Assembly (NCBI GenBank): GCA_009602735.1
Contig: WELA01009408.1
Coordinates: 643 to 38,136, forward strand
Reading direction: 5' to 3'
DNA from: Mesotaenium endlicherianum
Lineage: Eukaryota; Streptophyta; Zygnematophyceae; Zygnematales; Mesotaeniaceae
DNA: 37,494 nucleotides
The first letter of the stretch is position 1, and every line of letters starts with the position of its first letter. This document shows, piece after piece, positions 29,959-37,494 of this stretch. Under the pieces are notes generated by a model. It saw only the letters and a program-made list of their open reading frames with translations, was not told where the DNA came from and made no database searches. Both the position numbers and the translations under genes were made by a program.

Positions 29959-32900
29959 GTCGTTCTGGGGTGTCTACTGGCGTGAAGACGAGAACTCACA
30001 AGGAGGTTATCCCCAGGAGCCTGCCGAGAAGCAAAGGACGAGACGTTGACAAGCCTATCATCGTGGAAGGAGTGGTCGATGGCAATAATGCGAAGTGTAT
30101 GGTCGACAGTGGCGCAAGTGCAAATTTTGTGCACAAGAAGCTGGTGAAACACTGGCGAATCCCTGTGCAGAAGCATTATGAGCCTAAGGAGGCAATTTTG
30201 GCAAATGGGCAGAGACTCAAGTGTGGTGCACCTACGGAAGCTACTCACGTGGAAGTAGCGGGGCACCGGAGTAAGGAAGTTATGGAGCAGGCAGAGTTGG
30301 GTCACCATGAGGTGATATTGGGCCGACCGTGGCTGAGGAAAGCCAACCCTCAAGTGCACTGGAGCACAGGACAAGTGAATGTCCAAGGGCGTGATGGTCG
30401 AATGGAGACAGCGAAACAGGTGGAGGTAGATACGACCACAAGTAACTGTCTTCTGTCGAGCCTGCAAGTTCAGAAGCTATGCAGGGCGAATCAGGTGAAG
30501 GAGATGTACCTTGTTTCGGTGGCCCTGGCCAGGTCATCAGATGGAGCAAGCGTGAATCCTAACAGCCTGGGCGAATGTACATCGCCGGTGGAGCAAGTAG
30601 TGGTGTTTGATCCCCTTGCTCAGAAGGAGCAGAGCCCAATTGCTCAAGGGAAGAAGCCTGCTGAGATGCCTGCCCAAATTAAGGCGCTGTTGGAGGAGTT
30701 CAAGAACGTATTTCCTGAGGAGCTACCTACAGGATTACCTCCGCAGAGAGCTATGGAGCACAAGATTGAGTTGGAACCAGGGAGCAAGCCACCAGTGAGA
30801 CCCGCCTATCGACAATCGTTTGCGGAGTTGGATGAGTTAAAGAAGCAACTGACGGAGTTATTGGAGAAGGGATTCATCCGACCCAGCGAGTCTCCATTTG
30901 CAGCGCCAGTCTTATTTGTGAAGAAGAAGGATGGGACTATGAGAATGTGTGTCGACTACCGGGCTCTCAACAAGGTGACCATCAAGAACAGATACCCACT
31001 TCCACGAGTGGACGAGTTGATTGACAGACTTGTCGGGGCGAAGTATTTCTCGAAGATCGATTTGCGGAGTGGCTATCACCAGGTGTTGGAGGTCTTGAGA
31101 GATCAAAAGCTGTATGGGAAGATGAGCAAGTGCGACTTCTGTCTCAAGGAGGTCGAGTTTCTTGGACACATAGTGGGAGCTGAAGGAGTCAAGGTGGAGC
31201 AGAAGAAGGTGCAAGCAGTCAGAGATTGGCCGGTTCCTGCTGATATTCATCAACTTAGGAGTTTCCTCGGCATGGCGAATTATTATCGACGTTTCATTGA
31301 AGGATTTGCCAAGGTGTGTGCACCGCTGACGGACATGTTGAAGAAGCAGGAGAAGTGGCTATGGGGTGACAAGGAGCAGCAAGCCTTTGAGAAGATTAAG
31401 GAGCTGTTGACACAGGCACCTTTGTTGGCAATTGCAAGTCCAGAGCTTCCTTTCACCATCATCACAGACGCGTCAAACTTTGCAGTGGGAGCCATTCTTC
31501 TCCAGGACCAGGGAAAAGGATTGCAGCCTGTGGCATATGAGAGCAGGAAGTTGAGACCTGCTGAGCAAAACTATGCAGCACACGAGCGGGAGATGTTGGC
31601 TATTATCCAGGCTTTGAGGATTTGGCGATGTTATGTGGACGGCCGGAAGGTGTTCATAAAGACCGACCACAAGAGCTTGGAGAAGTTTATGACACAGCCA
31701 ACGTTGACACCAAGACAAGCAAGGTGGATGGAGTTTCTGCAACAGTTCGACCACAAGATTGAGTACTTACCTGGGAAGATCAACCCTGCAGACGATCTAT
31801 CCGGGAGGTGTGACCTTGCAGCTGTTTCACTCATTAAGGAGAATATGGACTTCAAGAAGAAGCTTCAGAGAGGTTATGAGGAGGACCCAGAGTTTGCTGA
31901 TGGTGGAGCAGCTGAGTCCAACTCGAGTATGCAGAAGAAAGACGGCATATGGTATTATGGTGATTCCAAGAGAGTGGTGGTACCTGACATCAAGGAGCTA
32001 CGAGACTTACTACTTGCGGAGCATCATGACTGCTTATATGCTGGACACTTTGGAAGCGAGAAGACGGCAAGCGTGCTGAAGCGGGAATACTACTGGAGAA
32101 ATATGGACAAGGACATCGAGGAGTGGATCAGGAGTTGCGATGCGTGCCAGAGAAACAAGACACCAAATCAAAAGAAGGGAGGTACATTGCGGCCCCTGCC
32201 TATTCCAGAGTATCCTTGGGAGCAGATTGCTATGGACTTCATCACATCGTTACCAGTCAGTGGTCAAGGGCACGATGCAGTATGGGTTGTGTCTGACAGA
32301 CTCAGCAAGATGGCTCACTTCATTCCCATGAAGGAGACTTCTACGGCAGCGGATGTGGCACGGCTATTCTTTGATCATATTTTCAGGCTACATGGGTTGC
32401 CGAAGGTGATTGTTTCAGATCGGGATCCAAGGTTTACTAGCAACTTCTGGCGGTCATTGTTTACCTTGATGGGGACCAAGCTGCGTATGAGCACTTCCTA
32501 TCACCCTCAGACAGACGGACAGAGTGAGAGGCTCAACAGAACTCTGCAAGAGGTGCTCAGGAGTTTCACTATGGAAGACCCTTCAGAGTGGGACAAGAAG
32601 CTGCCAGGATTGGAGTTTGCCTACAACAACAGCATGCAGGGATCCACCAAGCAGTCACCATTCGCTATGGTTTATGGGCGAGAAGTATATCATCCAGGGA
32701 ACATCTTGTTGGAGAAGGCCAAGGAGACTCAAGTTCCTACTACACAAGCTTTTATGGAGCAGATGGCCAACACTTGGCACATGGCGAAGACGTGTATTCG
32801 GAAGGCACAGGAAGAGCAGGTCAAGCATGCTAACAAGCACAGGAGGGAAGTGGCATTCCATGTCGGCGACAAAGTACTCTTGTCAACAGAGAACCTACCT

Positions 32901-33332
32901 TTCACAGGCAAGAGGAAACTGCGGGCACGGTTTACAGGTCCCTTTGTAGTGCTCAAGCAGGTGAATCCAGTAGCCTACAAGTTGGAACTTCCTTCAGGCA
33001 CGCGTATCCATGATGTGTTCCATGTCAGTTGTCTACGGCCATACGTTGACCCGAATGAAGGACATCCAAGACGACTACCTACACCGCCACCACCGGTCGA
33101 AATCGATGATGTATTGGAGCATGAAGTGGAGGCGATTGTCGGCGATCGACGAGTCAAGCGAGGTCAACGATTTGTCCAAGAGTATCTGGTCAAGTGGAAA
33201 GGCTACCCTGCGGACGACAACACTTGGGAGCCAGAGGCCAACTTGACTCATTGTAAGAGTAAGTTGAGACGTTATCTGCAGAATGCGTCGAGGACGTCGC
33301 ATCTTGAGGAGGGGGATGATGTAAGGTCATAG
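29874..33332 (+). CDS. pol: Pol of the chromovirus (protease, partial RT, RNase H, integrase, chromodomain) with an internal RT deletion
   Basis: An open frame of 1152 codons; the first ones overlap gag, so the true N-terminus is uncertain. Protease: [18 protein letters not shown] near residue 75. RT starts near 310 ([20 protein letters not shown]), includes [20 protein letters not shown] and reaches DLRSGYHQV near 400, then jumps straight to [18 protein letters not shown]. About 75 codons present in the left element, including the F.DD catalytic motif, are missing without a frameshift. RNase [17 protein letters not shown] near 530 and [11 protein letters not shown]. Integrase: HHCC finger ([17 protein letters not shown]), then the D,D,E residues in [17 protein letters not shown] and DGQSERLNR. 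Chromodomain: [19 protein letters not shown] near 1100. The stop codon lies inside the 3' LTR. Confidence 0.94.
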   Translation: MRQAWTSGSRLSCEGEATSTAGKRRTPVSRSGVSTGVKTRTHKEVIPRSLPRSKGRDVDKPIIVEGVVDGNNAKCMVDSGASANFVHKKLVKHWRIPVQKHYEPKEAILANGQRLKCGAPTEATHVEVAGHRSKEVMEQAELGHHEVILGRPWLRKANPQVHWSTGQVNVQGRDGRMETAKQVEVDTTTSNCLLSSLQVQKLCRANQVKEMYLVSVALARSSDGASVNPNSLGECTSPVEQVVVFDPLAQKEQSPIAQGKKPAEMPAQIKALLEEFKNVFPEELPTGLPPQRAMEHKIELEPGSKPPVRPAYRQSFAELDELKKQLTELLEKGFIRPSESPFAAPVLFVKKKDGTMRMCVDYRALNKVTIKNRYPLPRVDELIDRLVGAKYFSKIDLRSGYHQVLEVLRDQKLYGKMSKCDFCLKEVEFLGHIVGAEGVKVEQKKVQAVRDWPVPADIHQLRSFLGMANYYRRFIEGFAKVCAPLTDMLKKQEKWLWGDKEQQAFEKIKELLTQAPLLAIASPELPFTIITDASNFAVGAILLQDQGKGLQPVAYESRKLRPAEQNYAAHEREMLAIIQALRIWRCYVDGRKVFIKTDHKSLEKFMTQPTLTPRQARWMEFLQQFDHKIEYLPGKINPADDLSGRCDLAAVSLIKENMDFKKKLQRGYEEDPEFADGGAAESNSSMQKKDGIWYYGDSKRVVVPDIKELRDLLLAEHHDCLYAGHFGSEKTASVLKREYYWRNMDKDIEEWIRSCDACQRNKTPNQKKGGTLRPLPIPEYPWEQIAMDFITSLPVSGQGHDAVWVVSDRLSKMAHFIPMKETSTAADVARLFFDHIFRLHGLPKVIVSDRDPRFTSNFWRSLFTLMGTKLRMSTSYHPQTDGQSERLNRTLQEVLRSFTMEDPSEWDKKLPGLEFAYNNSMQGSTKQSPFAMVYGREVYHPGNILLEKAKETQVPTTQAFMEQMANTWHMAKTCIRKAQEEQVKHANKHRREVAFHVGDKVLLSTENLPFTGKRKLRARFTGPFVVLKQVNPVAYKLELPSGTRIHDVFHVSCLRPYVDPNEGHPRRLPTPPPPVEIDDVLEHEVEAIVGDRRVKRGQRFVQEYLVKWKGYPADDNTWEPEANLTHCKSKLRRYLQNASRTSHLEEGDDVRS
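33305..33319 (+). other. Polypurine tract of the chromovirus
   Basis: The purine-rich run GAGGAGGGGGATGA abuts the 3' LTR start and is the expected plus-strand primer. It also encodes the last Pol residues. Confidence 0.75.
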
Positions 33333-34063
33333 GTTTATAAAGTGCATTTTTGAGTTTCATGAAAGTATGTTTTGATTGTATAGTAGTGTAGAGTGCATTT
33401 GTTTGGTCATCTTGATATAAAGTTCATCGAATTTGGTCAAGTATTGAGAGAGTTATGAATTTCCGAAATTTAATTAGTTTTGAGGTCGGTTGACGACTGT
33501 CCTTAATTCGCGGTGAGCGCGACCGTCGGATTGACCAACAGCGTTAAGCGATCTGGCCCGTTAGAATGAACTCGAACCTTCACGTAACTTCGGCTGACGC
33601 GGAGTGCCGACTAGGTCGATTTACCTAGAAGTTTCGATTTAGCCTAGCGCGTCTAAGATAGAATATTCTAGTAATGTCGATGATGTATGTGGACGTCAAT
33701 TCAGCCCGACACGTCAGATTAGACTGATCTTGCTTTCTCACGAATATTCTGGAAGGGTCGATTTGACGAACACTTCGGAAAATCCGTAGCTTCCTCCTAG
33801 GGAGGAGCACTTAGGCAGAAAATTATAAATAGGCATAACTTCTTTGTTTCTTATCAGTTTTCACTTCTGTAAATTTCTACGGGTTTGTAATGACAAGGCC
33901 TTTCATCCTACATCATTTGTGAGCAGTTTCTTGCTACTCAAAATGATTGAGTAATTTTCCTAAGCTTTGTTAGGGATATGCCGCTGCACTCTCTAGTATG
34001 ATGACAACTAGTTCCTTTCCTCGTGAGTCACTACGCTTCCACTAGGGCACTTTGTCCCTTTCA
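33320..34063 (+). repeat. 3' LTR of the chromovirus
   Basis: 744 bp, the same ends as the 5' LTR, TATAAATA at 33824-33831 (same offset). Its first bases supply the final codons and stop of pol. Confidence 0.96.
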
Positions 34064-34068
34064 ACCAT

Positions 34069-36123
34069 AGTATACTGAAAGTCAAGAGGTCGACTGAGAT
34101 TCGGTAAACTGATGTCCTACCAGTGTGGTTAACTTCGGGGTAGGCGGAGCCGTCGTCAGTCAATTGAACAGTCAGGATTTCAGTTAACCGACCAATTGAT
34201 ATGATTGTTATACCTAGATCCGTGGGTCCCAACTTAACGGGTTTCCCACAAGACGGCGCACCTTGCGACGTGGTCAACCAGGTGGTCACTAGGTACATAG
34301 CAAGCTGGGATCTGGTGGTCCCTCATTCTGGACAGTAGGCTTTAGAGTTGGATTTTCTACTTGCAAGTCATGTGTGCACTTTTGGGTTCGTTATTATGAC
34401 CAGCTTTCACGGAAATTGGCATGGCTTTTTTGTCTGTGCCTCAAATGGAGCGAACACTAGGACTTTTCGGAAAGGTTTCGTTAAGATGCGTTCGTTGCCA
34501 TTAAGTTTGCTCAGTTTGGAGTCCTATTGACAGAGTTATGCCTTCTGACATTTCGGGGTCATATAGCGGACAGATTCCATGGTTTTGCACCTAAGTCAGT
34601 GGGATGTGTTCTAGCTACATTATGGTCATCTGAATGAGAGCGCCTTTGCTATTCAGTCCTCTGATATTTTGTATGTACTTATACATGCTTGTATGCTTGG
34701 TAGGCAAGAGGCCATGAGTTTCTAAAGGAGAAGCTCTGGTCCTCAAATTGCCTCTTTCTTGTGCCTTGAGTTAGTGTGCAACTATGGCACACTACGATAA
34801 GTGAGTCAAGGGGTATAGATGAGTAAACGGAACTCATTATGAGGGCGAAGATTGCTCCCTTATTTTACACGCTTTCACCTATCTCTGATCTTATATATTT
34901 AAATGATATTTATTTATCTTGAGTAAGCAAGATTCATTTCACATGCCCACCATGGTTACAGTATACCTTGTGTGATGGAAGAAGTTGGAAGATAAAATTA
35001 TAGTGGGAAAATTTCGAGTGAGCGAGTGAATATGTGGACATATGAGTGTAAGGAGTTCTATATGTAACTCTCGAGAAACTATCACACTCCAACTTAGTAT
35101 AAGGTGGGCCACCTGTCACAAACAGTCCATTAACTGTCACTTTCTGTTCCTTTTCCCTCTAAGTTAATTGGAGACAGGACAACCTGTCACCTTCCCATGT
35201 CAACTGAAATGACAATTAATGGTGAACAGCCGCTTCTCGGAGATGGGATCGGTTCAAAGCGCCCTTAGCGTTAAGTAGACTTTCTTTAAATTTCCAAGTA
35301 CGTCCCCAGATACATCATAACCCTTCCATTTGACCAAATATATGACATATTTGAATGATCGACGGACTGAGCGTGTACCTCAAGCTTACCTTTGAAAGCG
35401 CTAAACACTAATGAAATATTTCATTCTCCACAATTCATTGTGTGCCACGCATAGACCTAAGGTAAGTCACTATCACATAGAGAAACGTACAAAGGTGATA
35501 ACTATGTACATACTTCTTTTTACTTGAGCCTATCCATGGAAAGAGGCCATTTGCATATCTGACTACATGATGGTTGACGCTATTGGCGACCCTAAAGGGC
35601 ACAGAGCTTCTCTTCAATCAACCGAAAGACTTGTTAGCGCAAGTAATACATATGAAGTTGGTCCATTGTAAAGTATAATGACGCTGCTCAATTTGCCACC
35701 CGCTGTTTGTGTTCATATACATCATACTATTCATGGAAAGCCTACTAAAAATTCTTGGAACTATTGCATCAAGATTAGCTCTCGACCTTGTGTATGCTAT
35801 GGATTACCTTACAGCAAACCCATCTTTAATGTTGTATGGTATGAGGTCAAACATCAGCATTGCAAGAACAGATTTGTGGTACATGGTCGCCATCTCCATT
35901 CTCTACTTGATGCACAAGTAGATGGTACAGGTGGAACACGAGGGTGTGGAAGGGTGGACCAACATATAAGATGATTGGTCTTAGAATGATATTGGACATC
36001 AACAAGTGAATGTCACGAAGCGCATATTTGGGAGAAGCTTACCCGACTCCAGCCACACATGTACACCTACACTAGCTACCCAAGACCACGAGTGTCAACT
36101 ACACGGTGTCCAACCCACGCAGC
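34069..36123. other. No recognisable gene between the chromovirus and importin-9
   Basis: About 2 kb, AT-rich, with only short frames on either strand. Frames at 35678-35974 and 35709-35921 show no domain I can name. The portion next to 36124 should be the importin-9 3' UTR. Confidence 0.5.
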
Positions 36124-37183
36124 TCATACTAACAGTTCTGTGAGCACAGTCTTATGGCCGCTCGGTAGACTCTGCATCCACGCCGCAATTTGCACATAAC
36201 ATAGATGAGTTCGAAGAAAGCAAGAAATCTGCTCCTCAAAGAACATTTGAGGATGAGGATATAAGAGTAGGAACCCTGAATCGTGAAGTGCTTGGTAACA
36301 AAAAAATACACTGTGTAAGCAGAGACAAAGGCGCGCCTGCAAACAAAACTCTCACCTGGCACAAGGAATCAAAGAGGAGTCTGTCTCTGCGGGCCAATTG
36401 CCTGAGGAAGTCGGTCAAGTAAGCTCCCAGGTCAATCTGTCATCCCCCACCTCCCCATCTCCCCACCTCAGCCAACCCAAACGTCACAACAATTCATCGA
36501 GTGCGCAATGATGTGCATGCTTGCATGCAAGCGGAAGTGGCGTCGCAAGCGAGAAGCAGCAGGCACCTGGCTCTGAGGATCCTCCGCAGCATCAGGGTCA
36601 TCCTCCAGCTCATCCTCCTCATCCAGCTGCACATGAGAACATGCCATGCCACATAGTCACCTGTGCCCATGCCGTGCAGGACGGGAAACACAAACTTTTG
36701 AGTGCGTGACGGTCTCGATGCATGGAGCATGCCGCTTCTCCACTCCCCATCACTGCCGTAGTATGGACTTGGGGGGGNCATCAGAGGCTTCTCCAACGGC
36801 CACCTGCCTAGCTGGCGGTGGAGAGTTGATGCAGTGCAGGAAGAAGAGATGCAACCACCAGAGTGGCAGAATGCCGGGTGCGTTTGGTCACTGGTGGCGT
36901 TCCGAAGCTGCCACCTCCTGTTGCTCCGAGAAGCGCTCGTTGTGGAGGGAGGGTAGTGGATGCCCGATGCTCGCGACAGAGCCCCAGGGAGGCACACCAC
37001 GCGGCTCACCTGATCCGCAAGTTGCCCGTAGCTCTCAATGGCATCGCCCCTCTGAGCTCCACCGATGTGGGCTTCGCCCTCATCCGCCTCCTCGTCCGAC
37101 CCCACCTCTTCCCAATCATCCTCCTGAGTGCCCCCCGCCGCAACCCGTTCACAAGCCATGACATCATAAACTCTCACAGAAGG
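36124..37183 (-). CDS. IPO9: Importin-9 (KAP114-type importin beta), C-terminal exons; the rest is off the window
   Basis: Four minus-strand exons: 37010-37183, 36567-36626, 36356-36436, 36124-36171, all in phase 0 with GT-AG introns. They encode an acidic segment with QEDDWEEVGSDEEADEGEA, then LDEEDELEDDPDAAEDPQSQ, IDLGAYLTDFLRQLARRDR, LLFDSLCQ and the end SLPSGHKTVLTELLV. The motif DELEDDPDA...DP..QIDL.AYLTDFL is the hallmark of the importin-9 C-terminus, and RD.LLFD.LCQ.L matches plant members. The protein imports histones, ribosomal proteins and other basic cargo into the nucleus. The 5' limit of exon 37010-37183 is taken at the TCTAG acceptor and is less certain. Upstream exons lie beyond 37494. 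Confidence 0.88.
36778..36778. other. Single ambiguous base in an importin-9 intron
   Basis: One N follows a run of seven G in the intron between the 37010-37183 and 36567-36626 exons. It does not affect the exons called. Confidence 0.95.
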
Positions 37184-37494
37184 CTAGAGCAATGGGCATC
37201 CTCAGTGGGGCCGGGCAGCTGCAGCTGCAGTAGCAGTAGAAGGAGTAGCAGCAGTAGCAGCAGCAGCTGCACAAGAAGCAGGAGCACCAGCAGGCGCAAA
37301 ACAACTACTTCTGTTTCCTTGTCAACCGGCTTGCCTTGACTGAGAAAGCAGCCGCACCTGGGCCAGGCACCAACACAGCTCCTGCAGGAGCGTGGCTAGC
37401 ACTTGGAAGCAGCGAAGAAAGGAATACGCAGGTAGCAAAAAGTAATAAGCAGATATGCTGGGACACAGAGAGGAGAAAGGGTGTTGGGGGGGGG
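37184..37494. other. Right edge: intron or unresolved exon of importin-9 with a CAG/CTG-rich tract
   Basis: On the minus strand the sequence at about 37205-37300 is CTG- and CTT-rich. It could be a pyrimidine-rich intron end before the acceptor at 37184. I could not identify a further exon. Confidence 0.4.

Larger units (their letters stand above)
28141..34068 (+). mobile_element. Complete Ty3/gypsy chromovirus with both LTRs and target duplication; RT core deleted
   Basis: The order is 5' LTR 28146-28889, primer site 28892-28903, gag, pol, purine tract, 3' LTR 33320-34063. The 5-bp target duplication accat is perfect on both sides (28141-28145 and 34064-34068). Both LTRs are 744 bp, begin TGTAAGG, end TTTCA, and differ at about a dozen positions (about 98% identical by eye), so the insertion is young. 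Pol carries integrase before a C-terminal chromodomain, which defines the chromovirus group. Pol lacks the central RT segment, so this copy cannot make a working RT. Confidence 0.96.

Noticed and set aside
35678..35974. Plus-strand frames considered as a Ty1/copia RT remnant
   Set aside because: I could not align any RT or RNase H motif without forcing several frameshifts.

Overview
The window looks like nuclear DNA of a eukaryote of the green lineage, most likely an alga. The host genes are split by many small GT-AG introns. The UTP6, DDI1 and importin-9 products resemble plant and green-algal versions, and both full retroelements are Ty3/gypsy types primed by initiator tRNA-Met. GC-rich exons alternate with AT-rich, transposon-bearing DNA. 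The species cannot be fixed from the sequence. No bacterial operons, rRNA, tRNA or CRISPR arrays were seen. All four recognisable host genes lie on the minus strand.

Layout. 1-4034: a Ty3/gypsy retrotransposon on the minus strand, cut by the window start (5' LTR, primer site, Gag, and a Pol that is open through protease, RT and RNase H). 4998-8800: UTP6, an SSU-processome subunit, six exons. 10152-16112: DDI1, a ubiquitin-receptor aspartic protease, sixteen exons. 16113-20000: poorly readable DNA with a 704-base assembly gap between G-rich tracts. 20019-20880: a possible decayed transposase. 21457-25415 (perhaps to 25798): a soluble inorganic pyrophosphatase (PPase) domain whose active site is almost wholly replaced, spliced in frame to a tail of about 900 disordered residues. 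27274-27574: decayed gypsy RNase H. 28141-34068: a complete Ty3/gypsy chromovirus with 744-bp LTRs and a 5-bp target duplication, whose RT core, including the catalytic motif, is deleted in frame. 36124-37183: the last four exons of importin-9.

The exon models of UTP6 and DDI1 were built by matching donor and acceptor phases by hand. They close exactly: 1977 nt for 658 aa, and 1287 nt for 428 aa. UTP6 (pre-rRNA processing), DDI1 (proteasome shuttling and proteolysis) and importin-9 (nuclear import) are unlinked housekeeping functions and do not form a functional cluster. The most novel item is the degenerate PPase with its long tail, which reads as a pseudoenzyme converted to a scaffold or regulatory protein. 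The second is the chromovirus that keeps a long open Pol frame after losing the centre of its RT.
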